Below the pieces are notes generated by a model. It had not been told where the DNA came from. It did no database searches and saw only the letters and a program-made list of their open reading frames with translations. This document shows positions 54,110-63,800 of a stretch of 64,000 nt of DNA, piece after piece. How positions within the stretch are numbered: the stretch's first letter is position 1; every line of letters starts with the position of its first letter. Source of the stretch: Armatimonadota bacterium (GTDB lineage: Bacteria; Armatimonadota; UBA5829; DSUL01); NCBI GenBank assembly GCA_025998755.1, contig AP024674.1, positions 496,001 through 560,000 on the forward strand. Direction: 5' to 3'. The translations under genes were made by a program, and so were the position numbers.

Positions 54110-55072
54110 ATGAAATGGAACTGCCTGGTGCTTGCCATGACTGCCGCCGCAGCGGCGCTCGTGGCCGGGTGCGGAAAACAGCAGGAATCATCGTCCGGCG
54201 GCGGTTCGTCCGAGGGCAAGCGGATATATAACATCGGTTTCTCCCAGTGCAACCTGGGAGAGCCGTGGCGCGTGCAGATGAATGCCGACATCAAAGCCGC
54301 CGCGGAGAAGCATAAAGACCGCATCCGCGTGTTCTACAAAGATGCTCAGAACCGTACCGAGGTCCAGCAGAACCAGGTGCGCGAGTTCATCCAGCAGGGG
54401 GTGGACCTGATCATCATCTCGCCCAAGGAATCCGTGCCTCTGACCAAGCCGGTCGCGGAGGCGATGGCGAAGGGCATTCCCGTCATTGTTCTGGACCGCG
54501 CGCTGGCCGGCGATGATTACACAATGTTCATCGGCGGTGACAACCGGGAGATAGGCCGCCAGGCCGGATACCATATGGTGAAGATCCTGGGCGGCAAAGG
54601 CAACGTGGTGGAGCTGAAAGGCCTGATGACTTCGCAGCCCGCCATAGACCGGCACGAGGGATTCCTGGAGGGCATCAAGGGGTCAGACATCAAGATCATT
54701 TTCAGCGCGGATTGTAAGTGGCTGGAGCCGGATGCTCAGCGCGAGATGAAATCTGCGCTTTCTCGCTTCCCGGACATTGACGCCGTCTATGCTCACAACG
54801 ACCCCAGCGCGCACGGGGCCTATCTGGCGGCGCAGCAGGAAGGCAAGGGCCGGGAGAAGACCATCAAGTTCATCGGAATTGACGGGCTGCCCACGGAGGG
54901 CGTCAAGTATGTCCGCGAAGGCATTCTGGACGCCACCTTCGTCTATCCCACCTGCGGGGCAGAGGCCATCGAGTATGCTCTGAAGATTCTGGATGGCGAG
55001 GAGGTTCCCAAGCAGGTGATCCTGCCGACCCGCGCTATCACAAAGGAGACGCTGGAGCGCGAGGGGAGCTGA
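54110..55072 (+). CDS. Sugar-binding lipoprotein of the ABC transporter (RbsB/periplasmic binding protein family)
   Basis: The 320-residue protein has a lipoprotein signal with lipobox LVAGC (cysteine about residue 21), a serine/glycine linker and a two-lobe type I binding fold: IYNIGFSQCNLGEPWRVQMN, LIIISPKESVPLTKPVAEAM, VIVLDRALAG, GNVVELKGLMTSQPAIDRHEG and the hinge IDAVYAHNDPSAHGAYLAAQ. It captures a sugar for the RbsC-like permease. Similar proteins bind ribose, xylose or other pentoses. ATG at 54110. It ends the sugar cluster; the amidohydrolase follows after seven bases. Confidence 0.93.
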   Translation: MKWNCLVLAMTAAAAALVAGCGKQQESSSGGGSSEGKRIYNIGFSQCNLGEPWRVQMNADIKAAAEKHKDRIRVFYKDAQNRTEVQQNQVREFIQQGVDLIIISPKESVPLTKPVAEAMAKGIPVIVLDRALAGDDYTMFIGGDNREIGRQAGYHMVKILGGKGNVVELKGLMTSQPAIDRHEGFLEGIKGSDIKIIFSADCKWLEPDAQREMKSALSRFPDIDAVYAHNDPSAHGAYLAAQQEGKGREKTIKFIGIDGLPTEGVKYVREGILDATFVYPTCGAEAIEYALKILDGEEVPKQVILPTRAITKETLEREGS

Positions 55073-55079
55073 AGTCTTT

Positions 55080-56388
55080 ATGCCCGCAACGGACCGCCGC
55101 GCGGGCGGCCCGGTGGTCGTCCGCGGAGACTGGCTTGTTCAGTCCCAGGTGCGCGTCATTCCTGGAGGAGAGGTTCGCTTTCAGGAGGGGCGCGTGACGG
55201 ATGCGGGGCGGGGGATCTCTCGCGCGTTCCCGAATGATCCTGTCGTTTCGTTTCCGGGTTGCGTCATCCTGCCGGGTCTGATCAACACCCATTCGCACGT
55301 GGAGCTTACCCTTCTGCGCGGGACGGGCAGAGGGCTGCCCTTCGCCCGTTGGCTGGAAGAGGTGACCCGCGAGGTTCTGGGGCGTGACCGCGAGTTCTTC
55401 GAGTATTCGGCTCGCGAGGGCGTGCGTGAGCAGATAAGGGGAGGAGTCACCACCCTTGGCGACCACAGCACCGCCGGCGTCTCGCACGCGGCCATCCGGG
55501 AGGCAGGGCTGTCCGGAGTGGTGTTCCGCGAGGTGTTTTGCCTAGACCCGGACGCCGATCATAAGCCCGCCCTGGACTTTCTGGCCTCGGAATTAAACCG
55601 GATGACAGCGGAGAGTGGAGGGGATGTGCGCATCGGTATCTCCTGCCACGCCCCTTACAATGCCTGCCCGCCGGCACTGGATGCCGTGGTCAGCCGGTTC
55701 AAAGGTGTCCCGCGTTCCATCCACGTGGCCGAGAGTCCGGAGGAATCCGCCTTCATCCGCCGCGGAGAGGGCGCTCTGGCGGAGCGGCGCCGCGAGCGGG
55801 GCATCGCCGTCCGGGAGCACCGGATGAGCCCCGTGGAGTATCTGGACAACCGCTCCTACTGGCATCCGGGCAGCCAGGCGGTGCATCTGACGCAGGCGAG
55901 TCAAGGGGGATCTGGCCGTGCTGGCGGCTCGTGGAGTCTGTGCCGCCTTCTGTCCTGTGTCCAATGCGGTACTCGGGGTTGGCATCCCGCCGCTGCGTGC
56001 GGCGCGAGATGCGGGCCTTCTGTGCGGCCTGGGAACAGACAGCGCGATCTCAAGCGAGCGGCAGGATCTGTTCGAGGAGATGAGAATGGCCGTGATGGGG
56101 TCGCGCCTGCGCTCTGCTCCGGTCAGCGAACAGGAGGTTTTTGCGATGGTCACGTCCGAAGGTGCGGCCTCGCTGGGGTACCGGGACCGCGGGACACTGG
56201 AGCCGGGTTCTCGTGCCGATGCGGTTGCATTGCGGCTCACCGGCACGCTTCCGGGTGAGGGGCAACCGGAGGAGATTATCAGCGCCATTGTCTGGCAGGG
56301 GTCGGCCTGTCAGGTGGAGGCGGTGTGGAGCTCGGGCCGGATGATCTGGAACCCACAGGGGGAGGACGCGCACGAATGGAACGGGTGA
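55080..56388 (+). pseudogene. Amidohydrolase (SAH/MTA deaminase-like) with a one-base insertion
   Basis: Two frames join into one amidohydrolase of about 435 residues. The first has the metal site LPGLINTHSHVEL and GISCHAPYNACPPAL and HVAESPEESAFIRRG. At a run of five G (55905-55909) the frame shifts. With four G it reads on as ...LTQASQGDLAVLAARGV, then CPVSNAVLGVG, GLGTDSAISS.RQDLFEEM and the C-terminal GSRADAVAL. The family includes S-adenosylhomocysteine and methylthioadenosine deaminases. The homopolymer position makes a sequencing error possible; real inactivation is the alternative. ATG at 55080 follows the lipoprotein by seven bases. The end overlaps tsaE by 13 bases. Confidence 0.85.
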
Positions 56389-56811
56389 CGCGCTCTCCTG
56401 ATGAGACCGAGTCTTTCGGACGCGAGCTGGCCTCCCGGCTTCAGCCGGGCGACGTGGTGTTGCTGGAGGGCGGGCTCGGCGCCGGAAAAACGGTGGTGGT
56501 CCGCGGCATAGTCCGGGGGCTGGACAGCACGGACCACGTCTCCAGCCCTACCTTTGTACTCGTGCACGAGTACCGCGGCCGGTTTCCGGTGGCTCATGCC
56601 GATCTGTATCGTCTGAGCGGCCACTGCGGATCTGGAGGACCTGGGTTTGGACGAGTACCTGGACGGCAGTTTCGTGGTGCTTGTTGAATGGCCGGAGCGG
56701 GCTAAAGGGACGGACTGGGGGCGTCGGACCTGGCGGGTCCGGCTGGAGTTCGCGTCGGCGGAAGAGCGCATCATCCGGGTGCAGGCGCCGGTCGGGGAGG
56801 GGGACGCATGA
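56376..56811 (+). pseudogene. tsaE: tRNA t6A ATPase TsaE with a one-base insertion
   Basis: TsaE is the ATPase of the t6A37 tRNA-modification complex and normally essential. The frame from ATG at 56376 contains Walker A EGGLGAGKTVVVRG, SPTFVLVHEY and HADLYRLSG, then goes wrong at CC in 56621-56622. Dropping one C restores TADLEDLGLDEYLDG and the tail EWPERAKG...RVRLEF to the stop at 56809-56811. That stop overlaps the tsaB start (ATGA). Size after repair is about 145 residues, as expected. Because the gene is essential and tsaB is intact, an insertion error is more likely than true loss, but a distant second copy cannot be excluded. Confidence 0.87.
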
Positions 56812-57524
56812 TCATTCTGGCACTGGACACCGCGCTGGAGGACATCTCAGTGGGTCTCCTGCTCCCGGATGGAAGGATCCTTGAGCGGTCTTTCAGGCAC
56901 GAGCGGGACGCCCTGCGGCGGCTGACGCCTCTCATCCGTGACGTGCTTCGCGAAGCCGGCCTCCGTCCGCAGTCGCTGGAGGTGGTGGCTTGCACGCGCG
57001 GTCCGGGATCATTTACAGGGATCCGGGTGGGGGTGGCGGCGGCCCGGGCGCTGGCGGACGGCTGCGGCGCCCGGATGTCCGGCGTCTCCACGCTCCGGGC
57101 GCTGTGCATGGCCGGGGACGCAGGCGAGGGAGAAATGAGGTTGGCGCTGATCCGGTGCCGCCCGGGGGAGGTCTATGCCGGTCTGTATGGCCAGCAGTCC
57201 GGTCGCGTTTGGGAACCTGTCCGGCCGGACACGGCCCTGCCGGTGCCTGCGCTGGGAGAATTGCTTGCCGCCTCCGGGGTGAAAGGCTGTGTGGAGGCCG
57301 TTGGCCCGGCCGTGGAGCTGTGCGCCGGGGCTCTTTCTTCGTCGGATGCCGGGGGCGTGGCCGTCAAGCTCAGGACAGACATCACGAGGGTCCGCATCGC
57401 CGATGTGCTGGAAGCATCGCTGCAAGACGCACGCTCCGGCCGCCTGCTTGACCCAATGGAACTCATCCCCGAATACCTTCGCCCATCCCAGGCCGAGATC
57501 CGAGCCTCCGGTAAAACCGATTGA
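56808..57524 (+). CDS. tsaB: tRNA t6A biosynthesis protein TsaB
   Basis: The 238-residue partner of TsaD and TsaE in threonylcarbamoyladenosine synthesis at tRNA position 37. It begins IILALDTALEDISVGLL with the ASKHA fold, and has VACTRGPGSFTGIRVGVAAARALA (about residue 62), the TsaB signature. The C-terminal half (IPEYLRPSQAEIR) is shorter than in TsaD and lacks its iron-binding histidines. ATG at 56808 overlaps the tsaE stop by four bases, so the two are translationally coupled. TsaD is not in the window. Confidence 0.93.
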   Translation: MIILALDTALEDISVGLLLPDGRILERSFRHERDALRRLTPLIRDVLREAGLRPQSLEVVACTRGPGSFTGIRVGVAAARALADGCGARMSGVSTLRALCMAGDAGEGEMRLALIRCRPGEVYAGLYGQQSGRVWEPVRPDTALPVPALGELLAASGVKGCVEAVGPAVELCAGALSSSDAGGVAVKLRTDITRVRIADVLEASLQDARSGRLLDPMELIPEYLRPSQAEIRASGKTD

Positions 57525-57669
57525 GACCAGGCCGCTTACGGCACTCGAGCCTTCCGGCGAAGCCGAATGCTTGGAAACCACGCGCGGCAGAAGCCTTGAG
57601 CAAGCGGGTCGGGCGTACGAGCTTGCCCGAAAGGGCACCCGTCCAGGGACAAGCCTTGAAATAAAATCA

Positions 57670-57750
<81 letters not shown>

Positions 57751-57777
57751 GCGCTTGTCGGGATGAGGACATGCGTG

Positions 57778-57806
57778 ATTATAGGGATGCTCCTCCAAGC
57801 TGTCAA
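57778..57806 (-). promoter_or_regulatory. Consensus sigma-70 promoter of tRNA-Leu
   Basis: On the minus strand TTGACA (57801-57806), a 17-base spacer and TATAAT (57778-57783) form a perfect promoter. The expected start lies about 20 bases before the tRNA. Confidence 0.93.
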
Positions 57807-58009
57807 TCGTATTGGTTCGGAGCTCCCTGCCAGGGCGTGCGCCTGCAACCTGGCCTTGTCCCACCAGCGTAAAGACGGCGCGCAGTTGCGGCATAATGTG
57901 TTCCCGGGTATCATCCTTCTCGCGCGCCGACGCGCGCCACACCACGCCGCCGTCCCCTTGCGGTTCGGGCGTGGGAGATCTGACTTACGGAGGATCGAAA
58001 GGAAGAGGC

Positions 58010-58435
58010 ATGGCCAAAAAAGTGCTGGGGATCGTCAAACTCCAGATCCCCGCGGGCAAAGCGACGCCCGCGCCGCCGGTCGGCCCCGCGCTGGGGCAGT
58101 ACGGCATCAACATGATGGAGTTTATCAAGAGCTACAACGAGAAGACCGCCTCCCAGATGGGTACCATCGTGCCGGTGGAGATTACGGTCTACGAAGATCG
58201 CTCGTTTACGTATGTCCTCAAGACTCCTCCCGCCGTGGAGCTCCTGAAGAAGGCCGCGGGCATCGAAAAGGGGTCTGGTACGCCGAACCGCAACAGGGTG
58301 GGCCGCGTGACCCGCGCGCAGCTTGAGGAGATCGCTCGCGTCAAGATGCCGGACCTGAATGCCGTGGACATCGAAGGCGCGATGAAGATCATCGCCGGAA
58401 CGGCCCGATCCGCCGGCATCGAGATCGTGGACTGA
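58010..58435 (+). CDS. rplK: 50S ribosomal protein L11
   Basis: L11 (141 residues, the usual size) binds 23S rRNA at the GTPase centre together with L10 and L7/L12. The N-terminal [28 protein letters not shown] with the proline switch and C-terminal RNA-binding domain ([17 protein letters not shown]) are standard. ATG at 58010 follows GGAAGAGG. It opens the rplK-rplA-rplJ-rplL-rpoB cluster. The usual secE-nusG pair is not upstream; tRNA-Leu lies there instead. A CATAAT box at 57892-57897 could be its promoter but lacks a good -35. Confidence 0.98.
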   Translation: MAKKVLGIVKLQIPAGKATPAPPVGPALGQYGINMMEFIKSYNEKTASQMGTIVPVEITVYEDRSFTYVLKTPPAVELLKKAAGIEKGSGTPNRNRVGRVTRAQLEEIARVKMPDLNAVDIEGAMKIIAGTARSAGIEIVD

Positions 58436-58452
58436 GTCAGGGGAGGAGTTCC

Positions 58453-59169
58453 ATGCCCAAGAGAAGCGAGCGATACGTCAATGCTCTGAAAGCCGCCGGG
58501 GTGCCCGCAACCGAGCCGTTGGAACCGCGGGAGGCCCTGGAGGCAGTCAAGAAGGCAGCCAGCGCAAAGTTTGATGAGACTGTGGACGTCTCCGTGAACC
58601 TGGGTGTGGATCCCCGCCACGGAGATCAGATGGTCCGCGGGACTGCGTCCCTTCCCGCGGGCACCGGCAAGAAGCGCAAGGTGATCGTGTTCGCCAAAGG
58701 CGACGCGGCCAAGGCGGCCGAGGAGGCTGGCGCGGACTACGTGGGCGCCGAGGATCTGGTCGAGCGCATTCAGGGAGGTTGGCGGGACTTCGATGTGGCC
58801 GTGGCCACCCCGGATGTGATGGGAATGGTGACCCGGCTCGGCCGTCTGCTGGGTCCGCGTATGCCCAACCAGAAGGCGGGCACGGTTACCATGGACGTCG
58901 CCAAGGTGGTCAACGACATCAAGAAGGCCACCCGCGTGGAGTATCGTGTGGACAAGGCCGGGATCATCCACACGGCCATCGGCAAAGTATCCTTCCCGAC
59001 GGAGGACCTGCTGGCGAACTTCGCAGCGCTCATCAACGCGCTGCTGAAGGCCAAGCCGTCGGCGGCAAAGGGAAAGTATCTCAAGAAGATTACCGTCTCC
59101 AGCACCATGGGACCGGGGTTCCAGGTGGACACCCAGAGGGCCCAGTCGCTGGCGGAACGTGGTGTGTAG
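58453..59169 (+). CDS. rplA: 50S ribosomal protein L1
   Basis: L1 (238 residues) binds 23S rRNA at the L1 stalk and in many bacteria represses its own operon by binding the mRNA leader. Motifs are [27 protein letters not shown]-type stretch ([12 protein letters not shown]), [20 protein letters not shown] and the C-terminal [14 protein letters not shown] at 58453 follows GGGGAGGAG, 17 bases after rplK. Confidence 0.98.
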   Translation: MPKRSERYVNALKAAGVPATEPLEPREALEAVKKAASAKFDETVDVSVNLGVDPRHGDQMVRGTASLPAGTGKKRKVIVFAKGDAAKAAEEAGADYVGAEDLVERIQGGWRDFDVAVATPDVMGMVTRLGRLLGPRMPNQKAGTVTMDVAKVVNDIKKATRVEYRVDKAGIIHTAIGKVSFPTEDLLANFAALINALLKAKPSAAKGKYLKKITVSSTMGPGFQVDTQRAQSLAERGV

Positions 59170-59476
59170 CCGGACGCGCGGACCGATCCAAACCGGAGGG
59201 CGCGTCCGCGGATAAGACAGCTTCATACGGAGAAGCCTGAGAAAGCAGGCGCTCCCGGTGAGGGGAGCTTAATGGGCGGAGGTTTCCGCCCGCCCGCCGA
59301 GGCAGTTGGCGAGCATTTCAGACCCGCTGCGCATCGTGTTTGCGGCAATCCGGCGGTCGTGGGGCTCGCGCGGTTTATGCCTCGGCAACCCGCACCTTCA
59401 ATGCGGGGACTGTCCGGGGCTTTTCCGTTTGATGGAGACCAACCTGCCAGGAGAGGAGGTGAGACAGAACAGTAAG
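59170..59476 (+). ncRNA. L10 leader region (rplJ mRNA leader)
   Basis: The 307-base gap between rplA and rplJ contains palindromes and the sequence GCCTCGGCAACCCGCAC, consistent with the structured L10(L12)4-binding leader found in front of rplJ. The position is diagnostic; the fold was not computed. GAGGAGGTGAG ends about 15 bases before the rplJ ATG. Confidence 0.6.
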
Positions 59477-60001
59477 ATGGCGACACCAAAGAAGCAGGAA
59501 ACGGTCCGTGAACTCAGCGAGATGCTGGCGGCTTCGAAATCCGTCATTCTGACCGATTTCCGCGGGCTGTCCATGAAGGACTTCAACGAGCTACGGTCGC
59601 GCTTGAGGCCGGAGCAAGTGACCTTCCGGGTGGTAAAGAACACGCTGCTCCGCCGGGCTGCGGAGGGCACTCCCCTCGCGGAGCTTGTGGAGAACCTGGA
59701 GGGCCCGACAGCCGTGGCGTTCGGCCTGGGAGATTCCGTGGCTCCAGCGCGACTGCTGGCGGATTTCATCAAGGAGACTCGAAGTCCCCTAAGCATCCGT
59801 AGTGGAGTGGTTGAGGGCAAGCCGTGTTCGGCTGAGGCAGTGACGCAGATTGCCAAGCTGCCGCCCAGGGATCAGATGATCGCCCAGGTGCTGGGCGGGC
59901 TGCAGGCTCCCCTGGCCAATCTGGCAGGCACGCTGCAGCAGCTAATCGGCAGCGTTGTGTGGACATTGCAGGGCGTGGCTGAAAAGAAGGCCGCCGCGTG
60001 A
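59477..60001 (+). CDS. rplJ: 50S ribosomal protein L10
   Basis: L10 (174 residues) anchors L7/L12 dimers on the ribosome stalk. The RNA-binding N-terminal domain (ILTDFRGLSMKDFNELR, VVKNTLLRRAAEG) and the C-terminal helix that binds L12 (GTLQQLIGSVVWTLQGVAEKKA) are present. ATG at 59477 begins MATPKKQE. The nearest good ribosome site is 15-20 bases upstream, which is rather far; GTG at 59460 lies too near it. Its expression is probably controlled through the L10 leader. Confidence 0.97.
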   Translation: MATPKKQETVRELSEMLAASKSVILTDFRGLSMKDFNELRSRLRPEQVTFRVVKNTLLRRAAEGTPLAELVENLEGPTAVAFGLGDSVAPARLLADFIKETRSPLSIRSGVVEGKPCSAEAVTQIAKLPPRDQMIAQVLGGLQAPLANLAGTLQQLIGSVVWTLQGVAEKKAAA

Positions 60002-60085
60002 GGATGCTGGGATGCCCGGGTCCAGGCCGGGTCCGGCGCATCGGAACGTATCGCAATCATAGATTCGAAGCAGGAGGAATGAGAG

Positions 60086-60472
60086 TTGGCTAACGTAGCT
60101 GAACTGGTCGAGACAGTCAAGAATATGACCGTTCTGGAGCTGAACGAGTTCGTGAAAGCTCTGCAGGAGGAGTTCGGGGTATCTGCGATGCCGGTGGCTG
60201 CCGCTGCTGTGGCCGCCCCCGCGGCCGCCGCGGACGCCGGAGCCGGCGAGGCCGAGGAGAAGACCTCGTTCGACGTCATTCTGACCGCCGCTGGCGACAA
60301 GAAGATCCAGGTCATCAAGGTGGTCCGCGAGATTACCGGCTTGGGTTTGAAGGAGGCCAAGGATCTGGTGGAAGGCGCTCCGCAGCCGATCAAGGAAGGC
60401 GTCAACAAGGAGGAGGCCGAGAAGATCAAGGCTCAGGTGGAGGAGCAGGGCGGGACGGTCGAAATCAAGTAA
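60086..60472 (+). CDS. rplL: 50S ribosomal protein L7/L12
   Basis: L7/L12 (128 residues) recruits translation factors to the ribosome. The N-terminal dimerisation domain ([26 protein letters not shown]), alanine/proline-rich hinge and C-terminal [33 protein letters not shown] domain match. TTG at 60086 is the start, with CAGGAGGA seven bases upstream. It lies 84 bases after rplJ. A hairpin pair follows before rpoB. Confidence 0.98.
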   Translation: MANVAELVETVKNMTVLELNEFVKALQEEFGVSAMPVAAAAVAAPAAAADAGAGEAEEKTSFDVILTAAGDKKIQVIKVVREITGLGLKEAKDLVEGAPQPIKEGVNKEEAEKIKAQVEEQGGTVEIK

Positions 60473-60511
60473 CCACCCCCCGGGCTTTCGCAAGCCCGTT
60501 GTGTTCTTCGG

Positions 60512-60545
60512 AGAGGCCGTGGCTACAAGCTACGGCCTCTTCTTG
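60512..60545 (+). terminator. Attenuator-like terminator after rplL
   Basis: A 9-bp stem (AGAGGCCGT with ACGGCCTCT) followed by TCTT lies 40 bases past the rplL stop. Because rpoB follows, it probably attenuates rather than fully stops transcription. Confidence 0.6.
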
Positions 60546-60792
60546 ACGTCTGCTGCCGGGACAAGGGCCGGGAAAAGTGCAAAAAAGGTGGAAGAGGGTT
60601 GCTTGGCGGAAGACATTTCGGGGTGCAAGCGCGTATAATCCTCACGGTGTTCGCGTTATCCCGTCATCCTCACGCTTATTCCCGCAAGGAGATATGGCGG
60701 CCGGGTCTGCGCGACGTGCCAGACCGGCCTTCAGCCCGCGAAGAGACCACATGTTCGCGGGCTTTCCGGCTATGGCCGGACGGCGGAACCCA

Positions 60793-60801
60793 TGTTATAA
60801 T
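60793..60801 (+). promoter_or_regulatory. Extended -10 promoter in front of rpoB
   Basis: TGTTATAAT combines TG with a perfect TATAAT (60796-60801). No -35 hexamer is evident 17 bases upstream, which extended -10 promoters tolerate. Confidence 0.5.
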
Positions 60802-60839
60802 GACGGTTTGCGTGTAACCCGCAGGAGGACCTCTACATC

Positions 60840-63800
60840 ATGCAGGTACAACACAGGCTGAAGCGCGCCGATCCTGTTGTTGAGTTGCCCAATCTGGTCC
60901 AGATTCAGCTGGACTCTTACGAATGGTTTCTTAGAGAAGGCCTCCGGGAACTCCTCCGGAGTTTTTCGCCCATCACGGATTTCACCGGCAACCTGGAGCT
61001 GGAGCTGGTGGACTATCACATGGGCGAGCCCAAGTATCCTCTGGAGGAGTGCCGCGACCGCGACCTGACGCACGAGGCTCCTATCAGGGCGGTTGTCCGG
61101 CTGAAGACCCGCGACGGTGAGATCCAGGAGACCGACGTCTATCTGGGCGACCTGCCCCTGATGACGGAGAGGGGAACGTTCATCATCAATGGCGCCGAGC
61201 GCGTGGTGGTGAGCCAGCTCGCCCGCTCCCCCGGGGTGTACTTCAAGGACACCATGGACATCTCCGGGCGCATCCTGTATTACGCCACCATCATCCCGAA
61301 CGAAGGGGCGTGGGTGGAGGTGGAGTCCGATGCCAACGACGTGGTGACGGTGCGCATCGGGCAGACCCGGAAATTCCCGCTGACCACGCTGATCCGTGCT
61401 CTCAGCAGCTTCCCGCAGGCATGCCCCAGCGCCCCGGCTGAGGCATCTCTAACCGATGCGACCGGCTGCGTGCTGCGTGAGTCCATCGTTGACAAAGAGA
61501 CGGGCGAGGTTCTGGTGGAGGCCGGCAAGCAGCTCAAAGCTCGGGACATCTCGAAGCTGCGCAAAGCTGGATATGAGACGGTCCCTGTACATCGTCCCGC
61601 CGTACCGTGCGGCACCACGCGGGAGATCCTGGATTACTTCAGCGCACGTGAAGTGCTCCACGAGACGGATCGGGCTGCGCTGAAGGGGCGCAGGCCTGTG
61701 GAGGATATTCTTGACCCCAAGACCGGCAAGCCGCTGGTGGCCGCATACGAGCGCATCAGCGAGGAGGCGGCCCGCAAGATTGAGGGGTTGGGCCTGAAGT
61801 CGCTGGAAGTTCTGGTGGTGCCGCGGTATGTGGACGCCACACTGGAGGCGGACGGGACACACGACGCCGAGGAGGCGCTGCTGGACATTTACCGCAAGAT
61901 GCGCCCGGGCGATCCCGCGACGCTTGACAGCTCGCGCAACCTGCTGAACTCCATCTTTTTCGATAACCGGCGCTACGATCTTGGCAGGGTGGGGCGCTAC
62001 AAGCTGAACCGGAAGCTTGGGACCAGTATTCCCGAGAGCGTGACGCACGTCACGACTACCGACCTGCTGGAGATCCTGCGCTATATCATTCGCCTGAGCC
62101 AAACTTCGGACGACTATCTGGCGTCCACGGACGATATCGACCACCTGGAGAATAAGCGCGTCCGGTCCATTGGCGAGCTGCTGCAGAGCCAGCTCCGCCT
62201 GGGCTTCCTGAGGATGGAGAAGGTGGCCAAGGAGCGCATGACCAGCGCCGACCCGGGCAATATCATGCCCAACGTGGTGCTGTCGGTGAAGCCTATCTCG
62301 GCCAGCATCAAAAGCTTCTTCGGTTCCAGCCAGCTCAGCCAGTTCATGGACCAGACCAATCCTCTCGCGGAGCTGGCTCACAAGCGCAGGCTGTCGGCTC
62401 TGGGGCCGGGGGGACTCTCCCGTCAGAGCGCCAAGCTGGAAGTGCGCGATGTTCACCATTCGCACTTCGGGCGCATCTGCCCCATCGAGACGCCGGAAGG
62501 CCCGAACATCGGGCTCATCGGCTCCATGGCCTGCCACGCGAAGATAGACGAATACGGCTTCCTGAGAACGCCTTATCGCGTGGTGAAGGACGGGGTGGCC
62601 ACGAAGGAGCTGGTGTGGCTCTCGGCCGAGGAAGAGGAGCGCAGGCAGATCACGCACTTGAGCGACGAGCCGCATGTCCCGCGCATCCTGCCGGCAACTG
62701 CCAAGACGGACGAGAACGGCAGGATTTTGGAGGAGAAGGTCATCGTTCGGGAGGGCAGTCAGTACCCCACGGTGGATCCGAAGACAGTGGACTATATGGA
62801 AGTGTCCGCGGATCAGATGGTCTCCGTGGCGACGGCGCTCATTCCGTTCCTGGAGAACGACGACGCGAACCGCGCCCTGATGGGTTCCAACATGCAGCGT
62901 CAGGCGGTGCCGCTGTTGCGCGCAGAGAGCCCACAGGTCAAGACCGGGCTGGAGGAGCGCGTGGCCCGGGATTCCGGGGCCATGGTGCTGGCGAAATCCA
63001 ACGGGGTTGTCAAGCGGGTTACGGCGGAGGAGATCGTCGTCGAGCGCGAAGACGGCACGGTGGACACCTATGCCCTGCTGAACCTGCTGCGCTCCAACCA
63101 GGGCACCTGCATCACGCAGAAGCCGGTGGTTCGTGCCGGTCAGCGTGTGCGCGCCGGAGACGTTCTTGCTGACGGCCCGTGCACAGACCATGGCGAGTTG
63201 GGGCTGGGCAAGAACGTGCTGGTCGCGTTCGTGCCCTGGCGTGGCTACAACTACGAGGATGCTATCCTGCTGTCCAGCCGGCTGGTCAAGGACGACGTCT
63301 ACACCTCCGTCCACATCGAGAAGTATGAGACGGAGGCAAGGGATACCAAACTGGGTCCCGAAGAGATCACTCGGGACATCCCCAATGTCGGTGAGGACCA
63401 GCTTAAGGATCTGGATGAGAACGGCATCATCCGCATCGGCGCGGAGGTGCAGGCCGAGGACATCATCGTTGGGAAGGTGGCTCCGAAGGGGCAGGGCGAG
63501 CTTTCTGCCGAGGAGCGCCTGATCATCGCCATCTTCGGGAAGAAAGCCGAGGAGACCCGTGACGTTTCGCTTCGCCTGCCGCACGGCGAGAAGGGTAAGG
63601 TGGTGGACGTCAAGGTGTTCTCGCGGTTCAAGTATCGCTGCGAGAGCTGCGGGGCGGTCTTCAACTTCTCCAAGAAGCCGGACCGCAACTCGTGCGAACG
63701 CTGCGAGGGCGATCTGACCAAGATGGCCCAGGGCGATGAGCTGAACCCCGGCGTGAACATGGTGGTCCGCGTGTATGTCGCCCAGAAGCGCAAGGTGATG

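Larger units (their letters stand above)
60473..60839 (+). promoter_or_regulatory. rplL-rpoB intergenic region (367 bp): attenuator, promoters, hairpins
   Basis: The region holds a 7-bp hairpin (60481-60498), a 9-bp hairpin followed by TCTT (60512-60545), a TATAAT at 60634-60639 without a -35, and palindromes at about 60736-60780 (TCCGGC..GCCGGA; CCCGCGA..TCGCGGG). Nearest rpoB is an extended -10 TGTTATAAT (60793-60801), about 40 bases before the ATG. No small gene with a convincing ribosome site is visible. Confidence 0.65.

Noticed and set aside
60595-60639. Second rpoB promoter from TATAAT at 60634
   Set aside because: No acceptable -35 at 16-19 bases; kept only as a remark in the intergenic entry.
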